From: Streptomyces sp. SAI-135 | GTDB taxonomy: Bacteria > Actinomycetota > Actinomycetes > Streptomycetales > Streptomycetaceae | Length of the DNA: 64,000 nt | NCBI RefSeq assembly: GCF_029893805.1 | Contig: NZ_JARXYP010000002.1 | Coordinates: 3,658,001 to 3,722,000 of the forward strand | Direction: 5' to 3' | Shown: positions 40,995 to 48,736 of the stretch, piece after piece | Layout of the letters: each line of letters starts with the position of its first letter | Numbering within the stretch: position 1 is the stretch's first letter | The notes under the pieces: generated by a model | What the model saw: the letters and a program-made list of their open reading frames with translations, nothing else | The model's database searches: none | What the model was told of the DNA's origin: nothing | Made by a program: the position numbers and the translations under genes

Positions 40995-41447
40995 ATGGAC
41001 ACGTCCTGGTGGCTCGCGCTCGCGGCGGTGGTGCTGCTCGCACTGGTCGCCACACTCGTGGACGGGTGGGGCCGCGGGCATCGGCCCCGGGGTCGCGCGG
41101 ACCGTACGACTGGGCCGTCCGGGCGTACGACGGGGGTGCGGCCGCGGCCCGCCGAGATCTGGTGGGCGCAGGTGCCGTACGAGGACGGGCCGGGGGCCAA
41201 GGACCGGCCGTGTCTCGTGCTGGCCGTGCGCGGGCGGCGGGCCACCGTCGCGAAGATCACCAGCAAGTACCACGACGAGCGGGCCGGGGTGATCCCGTTG
41301 CCGCCGGGTTCGGTGGGCGACGCCCAGGGGCGCGCGAGCTTCCTGGAGACGGACGAGCTGCGCGTGGTGCCGGTGGGGGACTTCCGGCGCAGGGCGGGGG
41401 TGGTGGACCCGGTCCTGTGGGACCAGGTCCGTCACCTGGCGACCTAG
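40995..41447 (+). CDS. PemK/MazF-family protein with an N-terminal membrane anchor
   Basis: This 150-residue protein joins one N-terminal membrane segment (WWLALAAVVLLALVATLVDGW, about 4-24) and a basic linker to a PemK/MazF-like fold: RPAEIWWAQVPYEDGPGAKDRPCLVL, then VAKITSKYHDERAGVIPLPPG and SFLETDELRVVPVGDF. Family members are usually soluble mRNA interferases paired with an upstream antitoxin gene; none is present here, and the membrane tether is unusual. It may therefore have been repurposed. A TAACGT -10-like hexamer lies seven bases before the ATG, so the mRNA may be leaderless. Fold confidence is moderate to high; toxicity is unproven. Confidence 0.75.
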   Translation: MDTSWWLALAAVVLLALVATLVDGWGRGHRPRGRADRTTGPSGRTTGVRPRPAEIWWAQVPYEDGPGAKDRPCLVLAVRGRRATVAKITSKYHDERAGVIPLPPGSVGDAQGRASFLETDELRVVPVGDFRRRAGVVDPVLWDQVRHLAT

Positions 41448-41454
41448 CGGGAGG

Positions 41455-42405
41455 TCAGGCCCAGAGCTGGCCCTGGAGCGTCTCGATCGCTTCCTCCGTG
41501 GTCGCCGCCGTGTAGACGCCGGTCGACAGGTACTTCCAGCCGCCGTCGGCCACCACGAAGACGATGTCGGCGGACTCCCCCGCCTTGAGCGCCTTGTTGC
41601 CGACGCCGATCGCCGCGTGCAGGGCCGCGCCCGTGGAGACGCCGGCGAAGATGCCCTCCTGCTGGAGGAGCTCACGGGTGCGGGTGACCGCCTCGGCGGA
41701 GCCGACCGAGAAGCGGGTGGTGAGGACGGAGGCGTCGTACAGCTCCGGTACGAAGCCCTCGTCGAGGTTGCGCAGGCCGTAGACCAGGTCGTCGTAGCGC
41801 GGTTCGGCGGCGACGATCCTCACGTCGGGCTTGTGCTCGCGCAGGTAGCGGCCGACGCCCATCAGGGTGCCCGTGGTGCCGAGGCCCGCGACGAAGTGGG
41901 TGATCGAGGGGAGGTCGGCGAGGATCTCCGGACCGGTGGTCGTGTAGTGGGCGCCCGCGTTGTCGGGGTTGCCGTACTGGTAGAGCATCACCCAGTCGGG
42001 GTGCTCGGCGGAGAGCTCCTTGGCGACCCGTACGGCGGTGTTGGAGCCGCCCGCGGCGGGCGAGGAGATGATCTCGGCGCCCCACATCGCCAGCAGGTCC
42101 CGGCGCTCCTGCGAGGTGTTCTCGGGCATCACGCAGACGATCCGGTAGCCCTTGAGCTTCGCTGCCATCGCCAGCGAGATGCCGGTGTTGCCGGAGGTGG
42201 GTTCGAGGATCGTGCAGCCCGGGGTCAGCCGGCCGTCCTTCTCCGCCTGCTCGATCATGTGCAGGGCGGGGCGGTCCTTGACCGAGCCCGTCGGATTGCG
42301 GTCCTCCAGCTTGGCCCAGACACGGACGTCGGCGGACGGCGAGAGCCGCGGCAGGCGCACCAGAGGGGTGTTGCCCACCGCGGCCAGCGGGGAGTCGTAA
42401 CGCAT
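41455..42405 (-). CDS. cysM: Cysteine synthase of the CysM type
   Basis: This 316-residue PLP enzyme condenses an activated serine with sulfide or a protein thiocarboxylate. The PLP Lys is in NPTGSVKDRPALHM, the phosphate loop in EPTSGNTGISLAMA. In Mycobacterium tuberculosis the CysM protein uses O-phosphoserine and the carrier CysO rather than free sulfide; the CysO-like gene lies six bases upstream here, and a JAMM protease is encoded next, strongly suggesting the same pathway. It is the last gene in that operon. Normal length, no missing motif. Confidence 0.95.
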   Translation of the reverse strand: MRYDSPLAAVGNTPLVRLPRLSPSADVRVWAKLEDRNPTGSVKDRPALHMIEQAEKDGRLTPGCTILEPTSGNTGISLAMAAKLKGYRIVCVMPENTSQERRDLLAMWGAEIISSPAAGGSNTAVRVAKELSAEHPDWVMLYQYGNPDNAGAHYTTTGPEILADLPSITHFVAGLGTTGTLMGVGRYLREHKPDVRIVAAEPRYDDLVYGLRNLDEGFVPELYDASVLTTRFSVGSAEAVTRTRELLQQEGIFAGVSTGAALHAAIGVGNKALKAGESADIVFVVADGGWKYLSTGVYTAATTEEAIETLQGQLWA

Positions 42406-42411
42406 CGACGA

Positions 42412-42690
42412 TCAGGCCATGCCGCCGGCCACGGCCGGCAGGATCGTGACGTTGTCGCCGTCGGTGAGCTTGGTGTTGATGCCGTCGAGGAAGCGGACGT
42501 CCTCGTCGTTCAGGTAGACGTTGACGAAGCGGCGCAGCTCACCGCCGTCCACGATGCGGGCCTGGACGCCCGCATGCCGGGTCTCGAGGTCGGCGAAGAG
42601 CTCGGCGAGGGTGTTCCCGTTGCCCTCCACCGCCTTCTGGCCGTCGGTGTAGGTGCGGAGGATGGTCGGGATGCGGACCTCGATGGCCAT
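42412..42690 (-). CDS. cysO: MoaD/ThiS-type sulfur carrier protein (CysO-like)
   Basis: This 92-residue ubiquitin-fold carrier delivers sulfur for cysteine synthesis as a C-terminal thiocarboxylate. It reads AIEVRIPTILRTYTDG at the first strand and DGDNVTILPAVAGGMA at the end. The thiocarboxylate forms on the terminal Gly of a GG pair, but here GG is followed by Met-Ala, so two residues must first be removed, perhaps by the adjacent JAMM protease. It lies six bases before cysM and starts after AGGAG. A cysteine-rich leader peptide is encoded upstream. Confidence 0.9.
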   Translation of the reverse strand: MAIEVRIPTILRTYTDGQKAVEGNGNTLAELFADLETRHAGVQARIVDGGELRRFVNVYLNDEDVRFLDGINTKLTDGDNVTILPAVAGGMA

Positions 42691-42778
42691 GGTTGCGGGC
42701 TCCTGTCGGGAAGTGTTCTGGTCGGTGGGCGCACGACGACGCGCGCCGCGGCTCACGGCCGTACGGCGGCAGGGAACG

Positions 42779-42874
42779 TCAACAGATGGCGCTGTTCAGC
42801 CTGCACAGGTCGACGTGCAGCCGCGCCACGAGCAGGATGCTCGGCGCTTTCTCGCTCACGTCATACAGAACCAT
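42779..42874 (-). CDS. Cysteine leader peptide of the cysO-cysM operon
   Basis: This 31-residue reading frame ends in ARLHVDLCRLNSAIC, which has the HVDLCR core and terminal Cys of the leader peptides that precede actinobacterial sulfur-assimilation genes and that are known to act as cysteine-responsive attenuators in mycobacteria. Two Cys codons fall near the end, the second just before the stop. A -10-like TACGAT six bases before the ATG implies a leaderless transcript. A GGCGCGCG/CGTGCGCC hairpin (with one G-U pair) follows between the leader and cysO, as an attenuator would need. The mechanism here is inferred. Confidence 0.78.
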   Translation of the reverse strand: MVLYDVSEKAPSILLVARLHVDLCRLNSAIC

Positions 42875-42953
42875 GGGCTCATCGTATCGATTCCCGGCCG
42901 GGGTCCCGGAGTGTGATCTCGCATGCTGGATGAATTCTGACCGAACTGTGAGA

Positions 42954-43376
42954 TCAGTAGGCCGTGACGACCGTGACCTCCTCCTCCGTGACCTCACCAT
43001 CCACGATCCGGTACGAGCGGAACTGGAAGTCGCCGAGGCCGTCGGTGTCGGCGGTGGAGACGAGGACGTAGTGGGCGCCCGGCTCGTTGGCGTAGGAGAT
43101 GTCGGTGCGCGACGGGTAGGCCTCGGTCGCGGTGTGGGAGTGGTAGATGACCACCGGCTCCTCGTCGCGGTCGTCCATCTCGCGGTACAGCTTGAGCAGG
43201 TCGCCCGAGTCGAACTCGTAGAACGTCGGCGACATGGCGGCGTTGAGCATGGGGATGAAGCGCTCGGGGCGGTCCGACCCGGCGGGTCCCGCCACGACTC
43301 CGCACGCCTCGTCGGGGTGGTCCTTGCGCGCGTGCGCGACGATCTGGTCGACGAGGGCCTGGGTGATGGTCAGCAT
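42954..43376 (-). CDS. mec: JAMM (M67) metalloprotease, Mec-like
   Basis: This 140-residue protein is a JAB1/MPN domain metalloprotease. The zinc site is E..n..HSH: DEACGVV at the Glu and YHSHTATEAYPSRTDISYA containing the two His and the Asp. Mec of mycobacteria releases cysteine from CysO-Cys, and related proteases trim carrier C-termini. Here it precedes the leader, cysO and cysM genes on the same strand. The ATG at 43376 has a TATCCT-like hexamer seven bases upstream. A 15-bp terminator separates it from the upstream permease gene, so it has its own promoter. Confidence 0.9.
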   Translation of the reverse strand: MLTITQALVDQIVAHARKDHPDEACGVVAGPAGSDRPERFIPMLNAAMSPTFYEFDSGDLLKLYREMDDRDEEPVVIYHSHTATEAYPSRTDISYANEPGAHYVLVSTADTDGLGDFQFRSYRIVDGEVTEEEVTVVTAY

Positions 43377-43394
43377 GCCGAAAGGATAAGCAGA

Positions 43395-43431
43395 GGGCCG
43401 TCCCGTACCGAGGTTCGGTACGGGACGGCCC
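43395..43431 (-). terminator. Intrinsic terminator after the permease gene
   Basis: A perfect 15-bp stem GGGCCGTCCCGTACC/GGTACGGGACGGCCC with a seven-base loop lies 14 bases after the permease stop. Confidence 0.9.
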
Positions 43432-43445
43432 ACATGCCGGACTTC

Positions 43446-44891
43446 TCAGCCGCCGACCTTCTCGAACTCCGGCTCGCGCCGGTCGGCGATCTCCGGGTTC
43501 CGGGTCTTCAGGACGGCCCAGCCGACGCCCAGCGCGGCGGCCCATCCGGCCATCACGTACAGACAGACGCGGGAGTCGGCGTCGTACGCGATCAGGCCGG
43601 TCACGAAGAGCAGGAACACGATCGCGATCCAGCTGCCGACCGAGCCGCCGGGGGCCGGGAAGGAGGAGGCGGGCAGGCGCCCCGCCACCACCTCGCGGCG
43701 GTAGCGCACATGGCTGATCAGGATCATCAGCCAGGTCCAGATGCCCGCGGCGGTCGCCACCGAGACGACGTACCCGAAGGCCTTCTCCGGCACGACGTAG
43801 TTCAGCACCACGCCGATGCCCATGAAGAGCACGGAGACCGTGATGGCCAGCGCGGGGGTGCGGGTGACGGAGAGCTTGTTGAAGGCCTGCGGGGCCTCTC
43901 CGCTGTCGGCCAGGGTGCGCAGCATGCGGCCCGTGGAGTACATGCCGGAGTTGCAGGAGGACAGGGCCGCGGTGAGCACGACGAAGTTCACGATGCCGGC
44001 GCCGGCCGGGATGCCGATCACGGCGAAGGCCTTCACGAAGGGGCTGACGCCCGCCGCGAACTCGGTCCACTTCACCACGCACAGGATGACGGTGAGGGCG
44101 CCGACGTAGAAGAGGCCGATGCGCCAGGGCAGGGTGTTGATCGCCTTGGGGAGGGTCTTCTCGGGATTCTCGGACTCACCGGCGGTGACACCGACCAGCT
44201 CGACGGCGAGGTAGGCGAACATCACGCCCTGGAGGGTCATCAGGGACGAGCCGACGCCCTTGGGGAAGAAGCCGTCGAAGGCCCAGAGGTTGGAGACCGC
44301 GGCGGTGTCGCCTGCGGCGCTGAAGCCGAAGGTCAGGACGCCGAGGCCGATCACGATCATGCCGATCAGGGCGGTGACCTTGATCATCGAGAACCAGAAC
44401 TCGATCTCGCCGAACAGCTTCACCGAGATCAGGTTCGCCACGAACAGGACGACCAGGAAGACCAGGGCCGTGACCCATTGCGGGACGGCCGGGAACCAGT
44501 AGTTGACGTAGATCGCGGCGGCGGTGAGTTCCGCCATGCCGGTGACGACCCACAGCAGCCAGTACGTCCAGCCGGTGAAGTAGCCGAAGAACGGGCCGAG
44601 GAACTCGCGCGAGTACTCGGCGAAGGAGCCGGAGACCGGGCGGTAGAGCAGCAGCTCGCCGAGGGCCCGCATGATGAAGAAGATGATCACGCCGGCGACG
44701 GCGTACATCAGGATGAGGCTCGGACCGGCCTTGGCGATGTTCGCCCCGGCGTTGAGGAAGAGGCCGACGCCGATGGCGCCGCCGATCGCGATCATCTGGA
44801 CCTGACGGCTGCCGAGTCCGCGCTCGTACCCCTCTTCGGAGGTCTTCTCCGGGCCTGGGCCCGTGCCTTTGTCGACCTGAGCGGAGGTCAT
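43446..44891 (-). CDS. APC-family amino acid permease
   Basis: This 481-residue polytopic transporter has the amino-acid/polyamine/organocation signature: GLGSRQVQMIAIGGAIGVGLFLNAG at helix 1, EYSREFLGPFFGYFTGWTYW around helix 3, and TAALSSCNSGMYSTGRMLRTLADSG in the cytoplasmic loop with the conserved NSG. It belongs to the CycA/AnsP-like group (D-serine, D-alanine, glycine, asparagine or similar). The ATG at 44891 has only AAGG upstream. Upstream (44892-45213) is a 322-base region with two palindromes and no gene. Confidence 0.92.
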   Translation of the reverse strand: MTSAQVDKGTGPGPEKTSEEGYERGLGSRQVQMIAIGGAIGVGLFLNAGANIAKAGPSLILMYAVAGVIIFFIMRALGELLLYRPVSGSFAEYSREFLGPFFGYFTGWTYWLLWVVTGMAELTAAAIYVNYWFPAVPQWVTALVFLVVLFVANLISVKLFGEIEFWFSMIKVTALIGMIVIGLGVLTFGFSAAGDTAAVSNLWAFDGFFPKGVGSSLMTLQGVMFAYLAVELVGVTAGESENPEKTLPKAINTLPWRIGLFYVGALTVILCVVKWTEFAAGVSPFVKAFAVIGIPAGAGIVNFVVLTAALSSCNSGMYSTGRMLRTLADSGEAPQAFNKLSVTRTPALAITVSVLFMGIGVVLNYVVPEKAFGYVVSVATAAGIWTWLMILISHVRYRREVVAGRLPASSFPAPGGSVGSWIAIVFLLFVTGLIAYDADSRVCLYVMAGWAAALGVGWAVLKTRNPEIADRREPEFEKVGG

Positions 44892-45040
44892 GTCTGTGGT
44901 GCGCCTTTCTCCATGCCGAACCGGGCCTCTCGTCGGCCTCGGACCGGTTTTCGATCCCCCCGGATTGATGGAGTCGTGCCTGGCCGGCGGTTGCCGGCTC
45001 GGTGGCGCACCCGGACGAACATAAGGGTGGTGTTCGCCGG

Positions 45041-45067
45041 GCGGTCGTGAAGATTTATCACGACCGC
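45041..45067. promoter_or_regulatory. 10-bp inverted repeat upstream of the permease gene
   Basis: GCGGTCGTGA-N7-TCACGACCGC is a perfect 10-bp inverted repeat about 150 bases upstream of the permease start. It could be an operator or an mRNA hairpin. Confidence 0.5.
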
Positions 45068-45148
45068 AATACTGATCACCCGGGCGCGATGTGGCGCGCG
45101 CCACAGGGAGAAGCGGACAAAGAGCACCCATGGTGGGCATAGGCGGCC

Positions 45149-45164
45149 ATCACGGTGACGTGAT
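45149..45164. promoter_or_regulatory. Short palindrome in the permease upstream region
   Basis: ATCACG-GTGA-CGTGAT is perfect. It lies 50 bases from the end of the DUF2017 gene. The meaning is unknown. The rest of the 44892-45213 gap shows no reading frame with a ribosome-binding site. Confidence 0.35.
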
Positions 45165-45213
45165 CGTTATCCGGATTTGAGCGTCCTCTGAGCGAACACG
45201 GAATCGTTACATC

Positions 45214-45816
45214 TCATGGCATAAGGGTGTTCACGAGGGTCTCCTGGAGACCTCCGAGCCACAGGTACGCCATCACCATCGGCTTGCGGGGGTCCTCGTC
45301 CGGGAGCCGGTAGAGGAGGTCGGTGTCCTCCTCGGCGGTGATGTCGAGGCGGGAGCCGATCGCGAGCCGCAGGTCGTTGAGGGCGCCGAGCCACTGCTGG
45401 GACTCACCGGCCGACAGCTTGAGGACCGCCCCGCCGTCGCCCGCGGAGCGCAGGGCGTCGAGGGAGCGGACCACCGCGAGGGCGTTCTCGCGCTTGCCGG
45501 CCCGCAGGTCGTTCTCGGTGTAGCGGCGGAACTCGGCGGAGTAGGCCCGCTGCTCCTCGGCCTCCTTCGCCTGCGGAGTGCCCTCGGGATCGCTGTAGGC
45601 GTCCGGGAAGAGCCGCTTGAGCACCGGGTCGGAGGGCGGCTCGCTGGGCCCTTCCGCGAAGAGCTCGGCGAGCGGGTCGTCGGGGGCGTCCTCGGCGGGC
45701 CCCGGACCGATGAGTTCCAGGAGCTGGACGGCCAGCGACCGGATGATGGAGATCTCGACGTCGTCGAGGGCGACGGCCGCGCCGCCGCCGGGGAGCGGTT
45801 CGAAGGTTCCTGGCAT
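45214..45816 (-). CDS. DUF2017 protein
   Basis: This 200-residue actinobacterial protein always lies next to clpS in the genus as far as I recall. The middle is charged (EGPSEPPSDPVLKRLFPDAYSD, then EQRAYSAEFRRYTENDLR), and the end LSAGESQQWLGALNDLRLAIGSRLDI with YLWLGGLQETLV is conserved. Function is unknown; proximity to clpS suggests a role in adaptor-mediated proteolysis. Its 5' end is 41 bases from clpS on the same strand. Confidence 0.9.
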   Translation of the reverse strand: MPGTFEPLPGGGAAVALDDVEISIIRSLAVQLLELIGPGPAEDAPDDPLAELFAEGPSEPPSDPVLKRLFPDAYSDPEGTPQAKEAEEQRAYSAEFRRYTENDLRAGKRENALAVVRSLDALRSAGDGGAVLKLSAGESQQWLGALNDLRLAIGSRLDITAEEDTDLLYRLPDEDPRKPMVMAYLWLGGLQETLVNTLMP

Positions 45817-45857
45817 CAGGGTCTGTCGCTACTTCCGGTCCTGCGGGCGGGGGCGGG

Positions 45858-46175
45858 TCATTTCCGGTCCTGCTGGAGGGTGGCCCACAGGCCGTAGCCG
45901 TGCATGGCCTGCACGTCGCGCTCCATCTCCTCGCGGCTGCCGCTGGAGACGACGGCCCGGCCCTTGTGGTGGACGTCGAGCATCAGCTTGGTGGCCTTGT
46001 CCTTCGAGTAGCCGAAGTACGACTGGAAGACGTAGGTCACGTAGCTCATGAGGTTGACCGGGTCGTTGTGCACGATCGTGACCCAGGGGACGTCCGGCTC
46101 GGGTACGGCGAAGACCTCTTCCGCCGACTCGGTGCGTTCGATCTCTACGGGAGCGGGTGACGTCACACGGCCCAT
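45858..46175 (-). CDS. clpS: ATP-dependent Clp protease adaptor ClpS
   Basis: This 105-residue adaptor binds N-degrons and delivers substrates to ClpAP/ClpCP. The core VPWVTIVHNDPVNLMSYVTYVFQSYFGYSKDKATKLMLDVHHKG contains the N-degron-binding pocket residues (VHNDPVN; MLDVHHKG). A variable N-terminal tail precedes it. The ATG at 46175 lacks a good Shine-Dalgarno sequence. It is divergent from pncB over 58 bases and is followed by the DUF2017 gene. Confidence 0.97.
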   Translation of the reverse strand: MGRVTSPAPVEIERTESAEEVFAVPEPDVPWVTIVHNDPVNLMSYVTYVFQSYFGYSKDKATKLMLDVHHKGRAVVSSGSREEMERDVQAMHGYGLWATLQQDRK

Positions 46176-46233
46176 GCTGCCACGCACCCCATAAATCGTC
46201 ACACTGACGCGAAGTGGGGTAGCATCCGTTGTT

Positions 46234-47580
46234 ATGAACACAGCGGACCTTGGGCTGCCGGTGGACGTTCCCTCGACGGCGCTCTTCACGGACCAGTACG
46301 AGCTGACCATGCTGCAGGCCGCACTGAAGGCGGGTACCGCCGAACGGCGCAGCGTGTTCGAGGTCTTCACCCGGCGGCTGCCGGAAGGGCGGCGCTACGG
46401 CGTCGTCGCGGGCACCGGCCGGGTGCTGGACGCGGTGGAGAACTTCCGCTTCGACGCGAACGTCCTCGCCTTCCTGCGCGAGCGCTCCATCGTCGACGAG
46501 GACACCCTGGACTGGCTCGCCTCCTACCGCTTCGGCGGCGACATCTGGGGCTACCCGGAGGGCGAGGTGTACTTCCCGGGCTCGCCGATCATGCGGGTGG
46601 AGGGCTCCTTCGCCGAGTGCGTGCTGCTGGAGACCGTGATCCTGTCGATCCTCAACCACGACTCCGCGATAGCCGCGGCCGCCTCCCGGATGTCCTCGGC
46701 CGCGGGTGACCGGCCGCTGATCGAGATGGGCGCCCGCCGCACCCACGAGCTGTCCGCGGTGGCCGCCGCCCGCGCCGCCTACGTCGGCGGCTTCGCCACC
46801 ACCTCCGACCTCGCGGCCGGTTTCCGCTACGGCATCCCCACCGTCGGCACCTCCGCGCACGCCTTCACCCTGCTGCACGACGAGGAGCGGGACGCCTTCC
46901 GGGCCCAGGTGGAGTCACTGGGCCGGGGCACGACCCTGCTGGTGGACACCTACGACGTCACCGAGGCCGTCCGTACGGCCGTCGAGGTCGCCGGGCCGGA
47001 GCTCGGGGCCGTGCGCATCGACTCCGGCGACCTGCTCCTCGTCGCCCACCGGGTGCGGCAGCAGCTGGACGAGCTGGGCGCGAAGGGGACGCGGATCATC
47101 GTCACCTCCGATCTCGACGAGTACGCCATCGCCTCGCTGGCCGCGGCCCCCGTGGACGCCTACGGCGTCGGCACCCAGCTGGTGACCGGGTCCGGGCACC
47201 CGACCGCCTCGATGGTCTACAAGCTGGTCGCGCGCGCCGAGTCCGACGACCCGAAGGCACCGCTGATCCCGGTCGCCAAGAAGTCGTCCGGGGGCAAGAC
47301 CTCGGTCGGCGGCCGCAAGTGGGCGGCCCGGCGGCTGGACGCGGAGGGGTTCGCGGAGGCCGAGGTGGTGGGCACCGGGCCGGTGCCTGCGGGGCTCACG
47401 GACCGGCAGCTGCTGGTGGAGCTGGTCAAGTGCGGCGAGGTCGTGGCCCGCGAGCCGCTGGACGTCGTACGGGACCGGCATGCCGCCGCCCGCGCCAACC
47501 TGCCGCTGTCGGCGACCCAGCTCTCACGCGGGGAGCCCGTCATTCCGACGGAGTATGTCAACGGGCGCACGGGTAACTAG
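46234..47580 (+). CDS. pncB: Nicotinate phosphoribosyltransferase
   Basis: This 448-residue enzyme makes nicotinate mononucleotide from nicotinate, PRPP and ATP for NAD salvage. The opening ALFTDQYELTMLQAALKAG and the core GARRTHELSAVAAARAAYVGG (catalytic His region) are family marks; HAFTLLHDEERDAF and VRIDSGDLLLVAHRVR form the PRPP site. The next gene is a nicotinamidase that would supply the substrate. The ATG is at 46234, with no strong Shine-Dalgarno site. Confidence 0.96.
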   Translation: MNTADLGLPVDVPSTALFTDQYELTMLQAALKAGTAERRSVFEVFTRRLPEGRRYGVVAGTGRVLDAVENFRFDANVLAFLRERSIVDEDTLDWLASYRFGGDIWGYPEGEVYFPGSPIMRVEGSFAECVLLETVILSILNHDSAIAAAASRMSSAAGDRPLIEMGARRTHELSAVAAARAAYVGGFATTSDLAAGFRYGIPTVGTSAHAFTLLHDEERDAFRAQVESLGRGTTLLVDTYDVTEAVRTAVEVAGPELGAVRIDSGDLLLVAHRVRQQLDELGAKGTRIIVTSDLDEYAIASLAAAPVDAYGVGTQLVTGSGHPTASMVYKLVARAESDDPKAPLIPVAKKSSGGKTSVGGRKWAARRLDAEGFAEAEVVGTGPVPAGLTDRQLLVELVKCGEVVAREPLDVVRDRHAAARANLPLSATQLSRGEPVIPTEYVNGRTGN

Positions 47581-47677
47581 CCGCTGTCGTACCGAACGCG
47601 CCCGTCCATGCCCCCTCCCGCACGCTCCCCGAAGTCTCTAGGCTCGTAAGTTCACTCTTAGTCGAAGGACACCCACC

Positions 47678-48265
47678 ATGCGCCGCGCCTTGATCGTCGT
47701 CGACGTGCAGAACGACTTCTGCGAGGGAGGCAGTCTCGCGGTGGCCGGGGGCGCCGACGTGGCCGCCGCCGTCACCGAGCTGATCGGGCAGGCGGCGGGC
47801 TCCGGCTACCAGCACGTGGTCGCCACCCGGGACCACCACATCGCCCCCGGCGGCCACTTCGCCGACAACCCCGACTTCGTGCACTCCTGGCCCGCGCACT
47901 GCGTCGCCGGGACCGAGGGGGTCGGGTTCCACCCGAACTTCGCCCCGGCCGTCGCCTCCGGGGCGATCGACGCGGTCTTCGACAAGGGGGCGTACGCGGC
48001 GGCGTACAGCGGGTTCGAGGGCGCCGACGAGAACGGCGTGCCGCTGGGCGACTGGCTGCGGGCGCGGGAGGTGACGGAGGTGGACGTGGTCGGGATCGCC
48101 ACGGACCACTGCGTACGGGCCACCGCCCTGGACGCGGCCCGGGAGGGCTTCCGTACGCAGGTGCTCCTCGACCTCACCGCCGGGGTCGCCGAGGCGACGA
48201 CCGAGCGGGCGATCGAGGAGCTGCGGGAGGCGGGCGTGGAGCTGACCGGGAAGCCGGTCGTCTAG
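47678..48265 (+). CDS. pncA: Nicotinamidase (isochorismatase family)
   Basis: This 195-residue enzyme deamidates nicotinamide to nicotinate. The Asp-Lys-Cys triad is visible: ALIVVDVQNDFCEGG (Asp), FDKGAYAAAYSGFEG (Lys) and VVGIATDHCVRATALDA (Cys), with the metal-binding stretch TRDHHIAPGGHF between. The gene follows pncB with 97 bases and completes the nicotinamide-to-NAMN salvage route. AAGGA lies ahead of the ATG. Confidence 0.94.
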   Translation: MRRALIVVDVQNDFCEGGSLAVAGGADVAAAVTELIGQAAGSGYQHVVATRDHHIAPGGHFADNPDFVHSWPAHCVAGTEGVGFHPNFAPAVASGAIDAVFDKGAYAAAYSGFEGADENGVPLGDWLRAREVTEVDVVGIATDHCVRATALDAAREGFRTQVLLDLTAGVAEATTERAIEELREAGVELTGKPVV

Positions 48266-48275
48266 GCGCCGGTGC

Positions 48276-48620
48276 TCAGGCCGGTGCCGCCGGCCTCCTC
48301 AGGAGCGACCGGATGGGATGCCACAGCTCCTGGACCAGCTCCGGTCCGCCGGAGACAGCGTTGTCAGGGGCGGTACGCCATATCAGTCCGTCCGGATGGT
48401 GGAGTACGGCCGTGATCTCGTCGGGGGTCGGGGGCGCGCCGTTGCCGCGCAGGTACACCGCCCGCAGTCCCAGGTTGCGCAGCCTGGTCAGGGCGCGCGC
48501 CCGGTTCTGGGCGTGGACGAGCACCCGCACGCTGCCGTAGCCGTCGGCGGGCGGGCGGGGCAGGTTCAGCGCCACCACCACCCTGCCGTTGGGCAGCTTG
48601 CAGAAACCTCCTGCGGCCAT
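48276..48620 (-). CDS. Conserved hypothetical protein
   Basis: This 114-residue protein opens with GGFCKLPNGRVVVALNLPRPPADGYGSVRVLVHAQNRARALTRLRNLGLRAVYLRGN and carries TPDEITAVLHHPDGLIWR later. It looks like a soluble mixed alpha/beta protein. I do not recognise a domain. It is convergent with pncA and starts at ATG 48620 with no clear ribosome-binding site. Confidence 0.75.
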   Translation of the reverse strand: MAAGGFCKLPNGRVVVALNLPRPPADGYGSVRVLVHAQNRARALTRLRNLGLRAVYLRGNGAPPTPDEITAVLHHPDGLIWRTAPDNAVSGGPELVQELWHPIRSLLRRPAAPA

Positions 48621-48681
48621 GCGGTCATACCCCCGTGTACGTCGGTGTCAATAAGGAAGCCACAGGACGCACCTAAACACG

Positions 48682-48714
48682 ATCGGCGGCAACCCGCCAG
48701 GGGTTGCCGCCGAT
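48682..48714. terminator. Intrinsic terminator of the M6 protease gene
   Basis: A perfect 14-bp stem ATCGGCGGCAACCC/GGGTTGCCGCCGAT with a five-base loop lies 22 bases beyond the protease stop; on the minus strand it is followed by GTGTTT. Confidence 0.85.
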
Positions 48715-48736
48715 ACGCTTCTGACCTGCGGTTTTA

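Noticed and set aside
42914..42956. TGATCTC/GAGATCA inverted repeat around the JAMM gene end as a terminator
   Set aside because: The arms are only 7 bp with a 29-base loop and overlap the stop codon, so a stable hairpin is unlikely.
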